From contig NZ_JAJQJW010000002.1 in NCBI RefSeq assembly GCF_022828255.1, positions 62,001 through 126,000 on the forward strand: 64,000 bases of DNA. Direction: 5' to 3'. The notes beneath the pieces are model-generated. The model had not been told where the DNA came from, ran no database searches, and was given only the letters and a program-made list of their open reading frames with translations. Every line of letters starts with the position of its first letter. The stretch's first letter is position 1. This document shows positions 43,211 through 51,820 of the stretch, piece by piece. This DNA is from Candidatus Nanosynbacter sp. TM7-075 (GTDB taxonomy: Bacteria > Patescibacteriota > Saccharimonadia > Saccharimonadales > Saccharimonadaceae). Both the position numbers and the translations under genes were made by a program.

Positions 43211-43239
43211 ATAGTACTATCTTTTTCTTTATTTGTCAA
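43211..43239 (-). promoter_or_regulatory. Promoter with PadR-like palindrome upstream of the 109-residue gene
   Basis: On the minus strand TTGACA (43234-43239), 17 bp, TACTAT (43211-43216). The perfect palindrome ATAGTACTAT (43211-43220) contains the -10 and matches the core of the palindrome at 28183-28196. Confidence 0.6.
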
Positions 43240-43283
43240 TGTCAACTATCTTCCCTCGCTTTTTACATTCCATAGATATATGT

Positions 43284-43289
43284 TATAAT
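43284..43289 (+). promoter_or_regulatory. Extended -10 of prmC (leaderless)
   Basis: TGT-TATAAT, 7 nt to the ATG at 43297. Confidence 0.65.
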
Positions 43290-43296
43290 TAGCAAT

Positions 43297-44121
43297 ATGA
43301 TTATCTCTGAATGGCTAAAAATTGCCACAAAATCCTTAAAAACGGCAAACATCCCGTCCGCCAGATTAGACGCTGAATTGATATTAGCCAACACTTTACG
43401 AAAAAACCGCACTTACCTACACGCTCACCTGGACGAAGAAATTGACCCCAGAAGATTTGATATCGCAAATGCCAGACTAGATCTGAGATTAGACCGCGTA
43501 CCAATCGCCTACATTCTGGGCTATAAAGAATTTTACGGGCGTAGATTTACCGTATCTCCTTCCGTTTTAATTCCCCGCCCTGAATCCGAAGATCTAATTT
43601 CATTGTTCTTAGAACTAACCGCCAGTGAAATTGCCGAAAAAGTTTTAATTGACGTTGGCACAGGATCTGGTTGTCTGGGAATTACTGCCAAATTAGAGAG
43701 AAACAACTTGTCAGTAATTTTATCCGATATCAGCAAACCGGCCTTAAATATTGCAGAAAAAAATGCGAATGCCTTAAATGCAGACGCCCATATTCAACAG
43801 CAATCATTACTTAATGGTCAACTTCGACCTGTTGACTATATATTTGCCAATTTGCCTTACGTTGACAAAAATTGGGACGTATCTCCAGAACTTCAATACG
43901 AACCAGAAATTGCGCTTTTCGCCGAAGAGGAAGGATTGAAATTGATATTGCAATTGATCTCACAAGCACCACGATGTCTCACCTCAGAAGGTTTGTTATT
44001 TATCGAGGCGGATCCCCAGCAGCACAATAGAATAATTGACGAAGCCGTGAAAAATGGTTTTGTAAAAGAGAGAGTTCTCAATTACATCCTAGTCCTGCGT
44101 TTCACTGGTGCTAAAGATTAA
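43297..44121 (+). CDS. prmC: Release factor glutamine N5-methyltransferase
   Basis: The 274-residue enzyme methylates the GGQ glutamine of RF1 and RF2. It has the N-terminal helical domain (about 1-75), RVPIAYILGYKEFYGRRF, IPRPESE and SAM loop DVGTGSGCLGI (119-129). The catalytic NPPY motif is NLPY (185-188). Both release factors with intact GGQ are present in the window, so the enzyme is expected to be functional. Its last 4 bp overlap the convergent membrane-protein gene. Confidence 0.9.
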   Translation: MIISEWLKIATKSLKTANIPSARLDAELILANTLRKNRTYLHAHLDEEIDPRRFDIANARLDLRLDRVPIAYILGYKEFYGRRFTVSPSVLIPRPESEDLISLFLELTASEIAEKVLIDVGTGSGCLGITAKLERNNLSVILSDISKPALNIAEKNANALNADAHIQQQSLLNGQLRPVDYIFANLPYVDKNWDVSPELQYEPEIALFAEEEGLKLILQLISQAPRCLTSEGLLFIEADPQQHNRIIDEAVKNGFVKERVLNYILVLRFTGAKD

Positions 44122-44882
44122 ATCACTACGGAATTTAAGAACACTAGCATCACTAAGATAACTCCAATCGTAAGAATCACCGGAGCGGATATGTCTGAAA
44201 ATCGAATAGCTTTGTGTTTGTTGTAAGACTGGTAAGCTTTACTGGCGACGAGCGAAAATAGCAATAAGATTATCGTAACCTGTGAAACGCCGCCAAATAA
44301 TGACTTTCCGTAACTATAAGTCCAATAATACGATAGCCAACCCAGTTCAGCAAAGACGAGTCCCCAGATTGCCGAAAGTAAAACCGTTTGTTCTTCGTCA
44401 TAACTGTGCAAGAAATGACGCGCAGAACTATAGCCGATCAAGAACATCAGAACAACAACTACAGAAACTGACCACTCGTACGATACCACCATAAGCGCAG
44501 TTACGCCGACAAAAATAGCGATCAACGACTGCATAGCAACCTGCCAGCGCTTAGACATCGGCTTAATCACAACTAGCCAAATCGCATATAATATTGCCAA
44601 TGCTACGCGGAAATAAAACACTGACGTAGGTAGATACATCAGACCAACAACGCCAATTCCGACCGTTAAGTCAACTAAATTAGCCTGAATGTTTGCCCAC
44701 CAAAAACGCGGACGAACGGCAATTATGCGCCATTTACTCAGTACAACAAGTGCTAATGCTGGAAACGGGGTCTGAAATGCTTGAGCAATAACGAGCAATG
44801 CAGCCGCCAAGCCAATATTTAAGACATAGTAAACTAACTCGCTCCAAAACGTTCTTCGTTTAACAGTTTTCAGTAACTCCAT
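44118..44882 (-). CDS. Polytopic membrane protein of unknown function
   Basis: The 254-residue protein has about eight hydrophobic helices in a regular array (first about 14-50, last about 230-252) and short charged loops. No transporter motif is visible. TGG-TATAAT lies 10 nt before the ATG. It is next to the LCP gene (21 bp) in the same direction, so an envelope role is possible but not shown. Confidence 0.65.
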   Translation of the reverse strand: MELLKTVKRRTFWSELVYYVLNIGLAAALLVIAQAFQTPFPALALVVLSKWRIIAVRPRFWWANIQANLVDLTVGIGVVGLMYLPTSVFYFRVALAILYAIWLVVIKPMSKRWQVAMQSLIAIFVGVTALMVVSYEWSVSVVVVLMFLIGYSSARHFLHSYDEEQTVLLSAIWGLVFAELGWLSYYWTYSYGKSLFGGVSQVTIILLLFSLVASKAYQSYNKHKAIRFSDISAPVILTIGVILVMLVFLNSVVI

Positions 44883-44903
44883 AACTTACTCTATTATACC
44901 AAA

Positions 44904-46547
44904 TTATGAGCCAGTTCCCACAACAACGATGAATTGTGCGTCAACATTCAAATTATACTTCGAGGAATCTGACGAAACCGAACCGTACAACTCCTTAAAT
45001 TTATCTTTTGTGGCAGTTTTTTCTTTACCAGCTGGCAATTGATAAACTTGAGTCTTCCCTAGCTTTTCACTACCTGGAGCATTGCCGACATGAACAACTT
45101 TCATTCCTAATTCTGTCAATTTGTCCGCTTCTTTCTGCGCTGCACCAGCCACGCCGGAGCCATTCAAGACAGCAACTGTGGCTTTTTCCTTAGATAATGG
45201 CGTTGCGTAAATCTCAGACTTTATATAAGCGCGAATATCGTCATAATCATACAATCCCGCAGCTGGCTGAACTATGCTTGCGCCACCCGCCGTACCAGTA
45301 GTCATAAGTACGTTATTTTCCTCCACAAAACTCAATCTGTGAATATCAGATTCTTTTATCTCCGAGCCAAGGTTCATAATTGTACGGATTTCTTTCGTGT
45401 CAATGTTTGTGCGCAAGTTTTTGCCCATAGCATCCATCAGAGACGTCACCTTGCCAAAGTCAGTCAGCGTTCCCGTGGAAGTAGCTTTGTTTTTCAGAGC
45501 CATAAGTACCAATTGCTGGTTTTTCTCTCGGTCAAAGTTGGATTGTTCCAATCCGTAAGTTGGCGCCACCAAACCACGCGCTCGAGAGAACCACATCGCC
45601 TTTTCGCCGTCCATTTCGTGCTTGCCGTTAGTCAATTGCATATAGTGACCCGTTGGACATCGTTCGCGACGTTGCTGATAATTCAATTCCTTCGCCCGAC
45701 ACATCCAGTCCATACTTGGATCAAGGATTCCTCGTGGATCACGACTCTGTACGTCAACGGTAACTCCGCCGACCGCATTGACAGCATCACGAATCACCGC
45801 AGTATTAATATGCGCCACGTATTGAATATCCATACCGAATATATCGCCGATGAATTTCTTCGTTTTATCCATTCGTTCGGCTTCCGCCTGTGCGCTATCT
45901 CCGTTATTCACGCAACCAAAATATTCATTGATTTTACCAGCGTAGCCAGAATTACATGCCATGCCAAATTTTACATACAAGTCACGTGGAATGCTGAACA
46001 TATACGCGTCTTTCTTTGTCTGATTGACGCTAAGAATCATCATCGAGTCGGTCAATGTCGCACCTGGATGGTCTGGATCGTCATCTGTTGTACCTAAAAT
46101 CAGCACATTGCTTCGGCCATAAGCATCCTCTTTCAGCTTCTGCTGAGAAAATAGTCCTAAGATTCCGCCATTATGGAACACCGAGTTCATCGTCTGCCAT
46201 AATTTTAATAGCAGCCAGCCCGCCACAATTGCAATAATAATTCCGATAATCGCAAGAATAATCCTGGTAATTAACTTTTTCTTACGCTTCTGTTTGCGCT
46301 CCTGCCGATGAGAAGGCTTGGTGTTTTCATCAATTGCCGCCAACGATTCGCTAATATTCTGCTTTAATTTATTAGCAGAAGTTGGTTGCTGAATATTTCT
46401 TGTCGTATTATTCGACACCTGCGGACTATCTTCGTTACTACGAGGATGCCCGAGCGTAGTCGTTCTTTTGCTAGTAATTTCCCCCAACGAAGTTCGCTGT
46501 GGTCGCTTGGCGACAAATCCGTCCATCGACTGTTTGCGTGGTTTCAT
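44904..46547 (-). CDS. LytR-CpsA-Psr (LCP) family cell-wall glycopolymer transferase
   Basis: The 547-residue protein has a basic, disordered cytoplasmic N-terminus (about 1-85), one membrane helix (about 91-115), an outer LCP domain (about 150-380) and a LytR_C domain (about 455-540, VAVLNGSGVAGAAQKEADKL). LCP marks include NVLILGTTDD, DSMMILSVN and SIPRDLYV. LCP enzymes move lipid-linked polymers onto peptidoglycan. It has TGT-TATAAT 8 nt before its ATG and is divergent from lepB. Confidence 0.9.
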   Translation of the reverse strand: MKPRKQSMDGFVAKRPQRTSLGEITSKRTTTLGHPRSNEDSPQVSNNTTRNIQQPTSANKLKQNISESLAAIDENTKPSHRQERKQKRKKKLITRIILAIIGIIIAIVAGWLLLKLWQTMNSVFHNGGILGLFSQQKLKEDAYGRSNVLILGTTDDDPDHPGATLTDSMMILSVNQTKKDAYMFSIPRDLYVKFGMACNSGYAGKINEYFGCVNNGDSAQAEAERMDKTKKFIGDIFGMDIQYVAHINTAVIRDAVNAVGGVTVDVQSRDPRGILDPSMDWMCRAKELNYQQRRERCPTGHYMQLTNGKHEMDGEKAMWFSRARGLVAPTYGLEQSNFDREKNQQLVLMALKNKATSTGTLTDFGKVTSLMDAMGKNLRTNIDTKEIRTIMNLGSEIKESDIHRLSFVEENNVLMTTGTAGGASIVQPAAGLYDYDDIRAYIKSEIYATPLSKEKATVAVLNGSGVAGAAQKEADKLTELGMKVVHVGNAPGSEKLGKTQVYQLPAGKEKTATKDKFKELYGSVSSDSSKYNLNVDAQFIVVVGTGS

Positions 46548-46552
46548 ATCTA

Positions 46553-46581
46553 TTGATTATAACACACAAAACGCTTATAAT
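46553..46581. promoter_or_regulatory. Overlapping divergent promoters of the LCP gene and lepB
   Basis: lepB: TTGATT (46553-46558), 17 bp, TATAAT (46576-46581), 7 nt to ATG 46589. LCP gene: TGT-TATAAT on the minus strand, hexamer 46556-46561, 8 nt to ATG 46547. The lepB -35 and the LCP -10 share bases, so both cannot be occupied at once. Confidence 0.7.
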
Positions 46582-46588
46582 TGAAACA

Positions 46589-47194
46589 ATGGACGCTACT
46601 TTTATGGATCGTCATCCGAAATTACAAGATGGCCTGGGAATGGTCATTTTCGTTGTTGGCGTGGTGATTGGCACACTTTTATTGAACACTTTTGTATTTC
46701 AAACTTTCAATGTTGAAGGCGCCAGTATGGAAACGACGATGTACACCGGTGATCGCCTGATCGTCAATCGATTGCCCGTTACTAGCTCAAAATTGCAAAA
46801 TAAAAATTATACCCCAAAGCGCGGACAAGTAATTGTGTTTAAGAATCCAAATTTCAATGCATCCACAGGTAAAGACGAGTACATTGTTAAGCGTGTAATT
46901 GCCTTTGCTGGTGAGCGAGTTACTGTGAAAAACGGCACCGTAACTGTTTACAACACAGAAAATCCCGACGGATTTGACCCTGACACCTCAGTCAATAAAA
47001 ATGAGCCAGGACAGCCTACTTCTGGAGATGTCGATACGATCGTACCAGAAGGCACAATATTCGTTATGGGCGATCACCGCCAAGGAAGCTATTCTTGCGA
47101 CTCTCGAAACTGCATGGGACCGATCCCCCTTTATGACATCGTTGGGCCAGTTAGCCTACGAATATTCCCGTTCAATAAGATCCGCTCGTTCTAA
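46589..47194 (+). CDS. lepB: Signal peptidase I
   Basis: The 201-residue enzyme has one membrane anchor (about 16-38), catalytic Ser46 in VEGASMETT, Lys101 in YIVKRVIAFAGER and the late GDHRQGSYSCDSR motif. It removes signal peptides of secreted proteins such as those of the 55-60 kb surface cluster. I use the ATG at 46589 because the TATAAT ends 7 nt upstream; the open frame further upstream runs through the promoter and the LCP gene start. Confidence 0.94.
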   Translation: MDATFMDRHPKLQDGLGMVIFVVGVVIGTLLLNTFVFQTFNVEGASMETTMYTGDRLIVNRLPVTSSKLQNKNYTPKRGQVIVFKNPNFNASTGKDEYIVKRVIAFAGERVTVKNGTVTVYNTENPDGFDPDTSVNKNEPGQPTSGDVDTIVPEGTIFVMGDHRQGSYSCDSRNCMGPIPLYDIVGPVSLRIFPFNKIRSF

Positions 47195-47200
47195 TAAAAA

Positions 47201-48079
47201 TTATTTTTCGAGTAATTCTCTTATTCGTTCAAATTCAAGATTATCCTTAAACTTGATACTAATCTGACCAGCTCCACGGCCGTTTGTACGAATTTTCACC
47301 CCTGTTCCAAATCGCTTTGAAAGACTTTCAACAGCATCTGCATGAGGAATATCTACTGGACGTCGTTTATTCTCGATTGGACTAGACTTCGCCTGTTTCC
47401 ACAAAGTAACAACTTGCTCGATCCGTCGCGCCGACCACTCCTCGCGAATAGCTCGCTCCATAATATCTTCCGCGGCGTCATCAGGCAAACCGATTAGAGG
47501 CCTTGCCTGCCCTTCATTTAATCGCCCCTCAAACAACGCCTGCTGCACAGACTTCGGCAATTTCAGTAGCCTCAACGTATTACTGACCGCGCTTATAGAT
47601 TTGCCACCCAGACGCTTGCCAATTTCCTCCAGCGTCATATTGAATTGGTCGCGCAATTTTTGATAAGCAGTCGCAGTTTCAAGCGCATTCAAATCATGTC
47701 GTTGCAAGTTTTCAATCAAAGAAATCTCCAGGCGATTTTGATCGCTCATACTCCTAACAATACATGGTACCTCTTTTAAATTCGCCCTATTCGCCGCACG
47801 CCAGCGTCGCTCGCCTGCCACGATCAGATATTTATCACCCTTTGGCGTCACAACAATCGGCTGAACCACGCCATGCTCGCGCACCGATTCCGTCAACTCA
47901 TTCAAAGCATTCTCATCAAAAAAGCGACGCGGCTGATCTGGATCTGGGACGACTTGGTCAATAGCAATATCTCTCAAATGAGAAACTTTCACATCTTGTT
48001 GTGCGGTTGGATCAAACGTTTCATCAATCAAATTGGTTGGAATCAATGACCCAAAACCTCTGCCTAAACCTTTTTTCAT
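47201..48079 (-). CDS. parB: Chromosome partitioning protein ParB
   Basis: The 292-residue CTPase/DNA-binding protein shows the ParB core: VPDPDQPRRFFDE, ESVREHGVVQPIVV, GERRWRAANRANL and NRLEISLIENLQRHDLNALE. A helix-turn-helix region (TLEEIGKRLGGKSISAVSNTLRLLKLP) and C-terminal dimer domain follow. Its start overlaps parA by 4 bp. No convincing parS site (TGTTTCACGTGAAACA) is visible in the window. Confidence 0.95.
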   Translation of the reverse strand: MKKGLGRGFGSLIPTNLIDETFDPTAQQDVKVSHLRDIAIDQVVPDPDQPRRFFDENALNELTESVREHGVVQPIVVTPKGDKYLIVAGERRWRAANRANLKEVPCIVRSMSDQNRLEISLIENLQRHDLNALETATAYQKLRDQFNMTLEEIGKRLGGKSISAVSNTLRLLKLPKSVQQALFEGRLNEGQARPLIGLPDDAAEDIMERAIREEWSARRIEQVVTLWKQAKSSPIENKRRPVDIPHADAVESLSKRFGTGVKIRTNGRGAGQISIKFKDNLEFERIRELLEK

Positions 48080-48840
48080 CGTTCCACCCTCTCTATAATT
48101 TCTTTCGTTAGCGCCTTATAAGCCCGAGAACCTTTTGAAAAACGATCGTACGCTCCAACTGGCGCGCCATGACTAGGAGCTTCAGCCAAGCGAATATTTC
48201 GCGGAATGCTATTCTTGAAAATCTTATCTGGGAAATACTTTTTAACCTCAGCATGAACTTGCCCAGATAATGTAGTCCTGGAGTCCATCATCGTCAGTAA
48301 AACACCCAATAATTCCAGAGGTGGATTAAGCCCCTTCTTTATCAATTTCATACTTTCCAAAAGCTGCCCCAATCCTTCCAATGCGTAAAATTCCGCCTGA
48401 ACTGGAAGCAATACATAATTAGCGGCAATCATACCGTTGACCGTCAACAGACTCAAGCTTGGCGGACTATCAATAATAATATAATCGTAATCCGTCGCCT
48501 TCTGTAAAGCCTCTCGCAAGCGAACAAACCTTCCCTGCGCCTGCGCCAATTCCACTTCCGTATTTGCCAAATGAGGTGTAGCTGGAGCGATTGATAAGTT
48601 TTTATATTCCGTTGGCAATATAATATTCGCCAGGTCAATTTGTCGCATAATCACCTCTGATATTGTTGCGCCCAAATTCTGCTTATCTATTCCAAGTCCA
48701 CTAGTGGCATTGCCCTGTGGATCAAAATCCACCAACAACGTTTTCTTGCCAGCTTTTGCCAAAAAATATGCTACGTTAATTGACGTCGTTGTTTTGCCGA
48801 CGCCACCTTTTTGATTTGTCACCGCAATGATTTTTGTCAT
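48076..48840 (-). CDS. parA: Chromosome partitioning ATPase ParA (Soj)
   Basis: The 254-residue deviant Walker ATPase carries NQKGGVGKTTTSINVAY (8-24), VDFDPQGNATSGLGI and IIIDSPPSLSLLTVN. It is the chromosomal Soj type with a short N-terminus. It starts after AAGGGG with a TGC-TATAAT about 30 nt upstream, and forms a two-gene operon with parB. Confidence 0.95.
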   Translation of the reverse strand: MTKIIAVTNQKGGVGKTTTSINVAYFLAKAGKKTLLVDFDPQGNATSGLGIDKQNLGATISEVIMRQIDLANIILPTEYKNLSIAPATPHLANTEVELAQAQGRFVRLREALQKATDYDYIIIDSPPSLSLLTVNGMIAANYVLLPVQAEFYALEGLGQLLESMKLIKKGLNPPLELLGVLLTMMDSRTTLSGQVHAEVKKYFPDKIFKNSIPRNIRLAEAPSHGAPVGAYDRFSKGSRAYKALTKEIIERVER

Positions 48841-48898
48841 TCGTTCCCCTTTTTACCTGCCTTAATTATAGCATGAGCAGAACATAAATAACAGACAT

Positions 48899-48928
48899 CA
48901 AAAAACCGCTTCCTTTGCGAAAGCGGCT
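48899..48928 (-). terminator. Intrinsic terminator of rplU
   Basis: Minus strand GCCGCTT / AAGCGGT stem with a 9-nt loop, followed by six T. Confidence 0.8.
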
Positions 48929-48935
48929 CTTTAGA

Positions 48936-49241
48936 TTATTTGATTGACGTAATTTCAATCTTCGTGTACTTCTGGCGATGACCAGTTTCTTTGTGTACAC
49001 GCTTCTTGCTCTTGTAGCGGATAACGCGAAGCTTGTCGCCCTTAACTTCCGCTTCTACAACCTTAGCTTTAACGCTAGAGCCTTTTACAGTTGGCGTACC
49101 AACCTTAATTTTATCACCATCAATCACTAAAAGTGCGTCGAGAGTGAGTTCTTTTGTGCCTTCAGGGAGGAGATCCACCAAGAGGGACTCTTTTTCGCTG
49201 GCAAGATATTGTTTGCCAGAGATTTTTACGACTGCTTTCAT
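48936..49241 (-). CDS. rplU: 50S ribosomal protein bL21
   Basis: The 101-residue protein has MKAVVKISGKQYLASEKESL at the start and the family signature KSKKRVHKETGHRQKYTKIEI. AAGGAAAG precedes the ATG. A promoter TTGATT, 17 bp, TGA-TAGAAT lies about 45 bp upstream. It is alone here; rpmA is elsewhere. Confidence 0.95.
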   Translation of the reverse strand: MKAVVKISGKQYLASEKESLLVDLLPEGTKELTLDALLVIDGDKIKVGTPTVKGSSVKAKVVEAEVKGDKLRVIRYKSKKRVHKETGHRQKYTKIEITSIK

Positions 49242-49319
49242 TTCTTTCCTTAATTATTATGAATTAACTCTAATAATTCTATCAAAAACTAGCAATAAAA
49301 TCAAGTACACATAGTCAAG

Positions 49320-50147
49320 TTAGCAAGTGGCGTTTTTCGCCATGGCGTTATTCGCCTTCAACCAACCGCTCGGTGAGCCGCATTCCATATATTCGCCCTT
49401 AGCTTCGCCAACAACAATCACGCCGCCGCCATCGATGTACGCATTAATCGCGTCCGTTAGCTCAAACTCGCCTCTCTTAGGATTCGCCGGCAAAATTCGC
49501 GCCAACTCAAAAATCTCTTTATTCAAGACGTAAAAACTTGAATTACTGAGATTACTTGGAGCTTCTTCCAATTTTGGCTTTTCAATTATTCGCACAAAAT
49601 TGCCCTGATTGTCAGTTTCAATAATTCCTGTTTGCGGAATAAATTCCTCTTCGACAGGATTTCCCAATAGCCCAGCCGACAATCCGCGCGACTCCACCAA
49701 CTCCGCCAAATCAGCCGCATTTGAGCCACCGTCGTCACGCCAAAAGAATTGATCGCCCATAATTACAAATGCCGACTCGCCCTGTTCGATAAATTCACTT
49801 GCCAAACCAACTGGAATGCTTGTTCCGTAGCCACCAGTTCCCGGCTGAGTTAAAAAATGTATTCGGACGTCGCGAAGTGGAGCCACCAGAGGAAGCTTAT
49901 CCTGTTTGCCCGCTCGACATAAATAATCGTTCAATTGAATATTCGATCGATAATAGCTCTGCACCTGTGTGCTCTGTTCACCCACCACAAAGTAAATATC
50001 CTTTACGCCCGCTCGCACAACATCTTGCACAATATAATCAATCACTGGGCGAGTACCGACCGGCAACATACACTTTTCGATAGATTTGGTAATCGGCAAC
50101 ATTCGCGTGCCCCAGCCCGCAACTGGAATAATGGCTTTAGTAATCAT
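49320..50147 (-). CDS. galU: UTP--glucose-1-phosphate uridylyltransferase
   Basis: The 275-residue nucleotidyltransferase makes UDP-glucose for glycan synthesis. The N-terminal loop AGWGTRMLPITKSIEKCMLP (10-29) and KGEYMECGSP near the C-terminus match GalU; YVLNKEIFELA and GEFELTDAINAY also fit. In the common GalU the substrate loop carries KAxxKEMLP; here it is SIEKCMLP. A strong AGGAGG precedes it. It follows the Tim44/DUF3137-like gene by 8 bp. Confidence 0.88.
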   Translation of the reverse strand: MITKAIIPVAGWGTRMLPITKSIEKCMLPVGTRPVIDYIVQDVVRAGVKDIYFVVGEQSTQVQSYYRSNIQLNDYLCRAGKQDKLPLVAPLRDVRIHFLTQPGTGGYGTSIPVGLASEFIEQGESAFVIMGDQFFWRDDGGSNAADLAELVESRGLSAGLLGNPVEEEFIPQTGIIETDNQGNFVRIIEKPKLEEAPSNLSNSSFYVLNKEIFELARILPANPKRGEFELTDAINAYIDGGGVIVVGEAKGEYMECGSPSGWLKANNAMAKNATC

Positions 50148-50155
50148 AGCACCTC

Positions 50156-51505
50156 CTACATTTTCAGCTCTTTGTGAGCTCTTCTTAAAATCTCCAACAT
50201 TTCTGCATAGCGTTTTTCATCAGAAGAAACCCGGGCATATAGAATAACTATATTGTCCATCACTTCAATGTTAGCTTTTATATCCTGGTCATACAGCCAC
50301 GCCATAAAACTCGGATTTAATAACTCAAAGCTTGCCGCCTGATCTTCGTTTGTGGCAAAAATAGTATAGCGCTTATTAAAATCACCCCACTCCATTTTAA
50401 TTTTCTTGTAGCCAATTGGCGATATTATCCGCTTCCTAAAAATGCTGTTATCGTCCCTATCAATCAAAATTCCGCCGTAAGATTTGGGTAGCATAATCTG
50501 ACCAATAAGGTAATTAACTTCATCCTTATTTTTACCTTCATCTGTAAATCCATTGCCATTTTTAAGCACGCAAGTATAAAGCTGAACAAGAATGCCACCA
50601 TCCCAAACACCAATAACGTGGTTATTTACGTCAGCAGAGTTAAAATAGCGCGGCAAAAATAAGTTACCACCCTTCGGAAGAAGTAGTCTACCCCAATCCA
50701 GGCTAAAATACATACCGTTATCTTCGGCAAACTTATTGAGTGAGCCAATCAACGTACTTACATCTTCAGTTGGCTGATTTATGCCATCTAATTTCCACTC
50801 ATTGCCTTCACGAACAAAGTTCCACTTCTCTGCAAATTCTTCGTTAGCACTTCGGATTTTCTTACCTGTAGCAACCTCCTCTAGCCTATCGTCTGCTTCC
50901 GCCAAAAATACTACACTCACCCGATCGCTTTGATTATTAGCATCGTCATGCGCGTCAGCAAAAATGGCCTCATTTATCCGCACGTTATCGACGACATTCC
51001 TACGACCCATTTGACGCAAAGCCTGCATTACTAGTCCAATATGATTTGAATATCTCTGTGTCGTGTACTTATGAATTGACTCATAATCTAAGTTACTCCA
51101 ATCATACTGAAACCTCTCGAAAACTTGCCTAGCGTAATTAGTAAGATTATCTGGCTGCCATAACGAATCGGCAGAGGAGGCTTGGCGAACTGTATTCGTA
51201 GCCGCCTCACTATTTTGGCGAAATACTTTGAGCTTATCAACAAATACAGAGATAGCAGCCCCCACAAAAGTAGAAATAACTGCACATATGAACCACATCA
51301 AATCGGCTAAATACAGTAAACTAAAAACTAGTCCAACGGCAACACCCACCAAGAAGCCTGCTATTTTTGATCTAGTCTTCCTTTTTACAAAGCCTGCCAC
51401 ACCGCCCGATACAGCTGCAGGTAGCATCAAAATTAAGGACCCCCCAGAGGAGCCCGACCCTCCTCCGCCAGCTCGAGCAAAAAAAGTAAAAAACTCAATT
51501 AACAT
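50156..51505 (-). CDS. Membrane protein with Tim44-like and DUF3137-like domains (putative)
   Basis: The 449-residue protein opens with a hydrophobic stretch and a Gly/Ser-rich segment (AGGGGSGSSGG, about 12-22). Two or three membrane helices (about 25-92) follow. The next domain (about 118-245, YARQVFERFQYDWSNLDYES and VSVVFLAEADDR) has the Tim44-like shape. The last part (about 255-449, with FNKRYTIFATNEDQAASFELLNP and SFMAWLYD) resembles DUF3137. Assignments are by eye. TATAAT lies 6 nt before the ATG, so it should be leaderless. Function unknown. Confidence 0.6.
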   Translation of the reverse strand: MLIEFFTFFARAGGGGSGSSGGSLILMLPAAVSGGVAGFVKRKTRSKIAGFLVGVAVGLVFSLLYLADLMWFICAVISTFVGAAISVFVDKLKVFRQNSEAATNTVRQASSADSLWQPDNLTNYARQVFERFQYDWSNLDYESIHKYTTQRYSNHIGLVMQALRQMGRRNVVDNVRINEAIFADAHDDANNQSDRVSVVFLAEADDRLEEVATGKKIRSANEEFAEKWNFVREGNEWKLDGINQPTEDVSTLIGSLNKFAEDNGMYFSLDWGRLLLPKGGNLFLPRYFNSADVNNHVIGVWDGGILVQLYTCVLKNGNGFTDEGKNKDEVNYLIGQIMLPKSYGGILIDRDDNSIFRKRIISPIGYKKIKMEWGDFNKRYTIFATNEDQAASFELLNPSFMAWLYDQDIKANIEVMDNIVILYARVSSDEKRYAEMLEILRRAHKELKM

Positions 51506-51522
51506 GAGCTAATTATACACTA

Positions 51523-51711
51523 TCAGCTATCAAAATCTCCATCCGCACGAGACCAAAACTTGCGAATATCCTCTATATCGTCGGCATCTAGACGAATTGC
51601 CTGTGGCTCCCGCTGCTCTTTAATAATCTCTTCAGCAAGTCCATCCGCCAGCGGATCAATCGGCAAAAATCCTACTTTACTACCAAATAATTTGTTGAAT
51701 AAATTTTGCAT
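51523..51711 (-). CDS. Small hypothetical protein
   Basis: The 62-residue protein MQNLFNKLFGSKVGF... is acidic toward its C-terminus (LDADDIEDIRKFW). No recognised domain. A promoter TTGACT, 17 bp, TGC-TAATAT lies about 35-40 bp upstream (51745-51773), giving a short leader without a ribosome site. It precedes the Tim44-like gene by 17 bp and could be cotranscribed. Confidence 0.5.
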   Translation of the reverse strand: MQNLFNKLFGSKVGFLPIDPLADGLAEEIIKEQREPQAIRLDADDIEDIRKFWSRADGDFDS

Positions 51712-51772
51712 AACTTTTTTATTTTTATCAATTAACAATGATATATTAGCATAAGTATGATTAAAAGTCAAT

Positions 51773-51802
51773 AGGATATCCTCCCCATGGAGAGGATATC
51801 CT
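51773..51802. terminator. Perfect 11-bp inverted repeat after ileS
   Basis: AGGATATCCTC, loop CCCATGGA, GAGGATATCCT. It lies between the ileS stop and the next promoter, with only a short T run, so it is a probable but imperfect terminator; its edge touches the next -35 (TTGACT). Confidence 0.6.
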
Positions 51803-51820
51803 CATTTCACTTACTGCCCT

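Noticed and set aside
46499..46588. An upstream extension of lepB by 30 codons
   Set aside because: It runs through the divergent promoters and the start of the LCP gene; the ATG at 46589 has the right promoter spacing and a normal signal-peptidase N-terminus.
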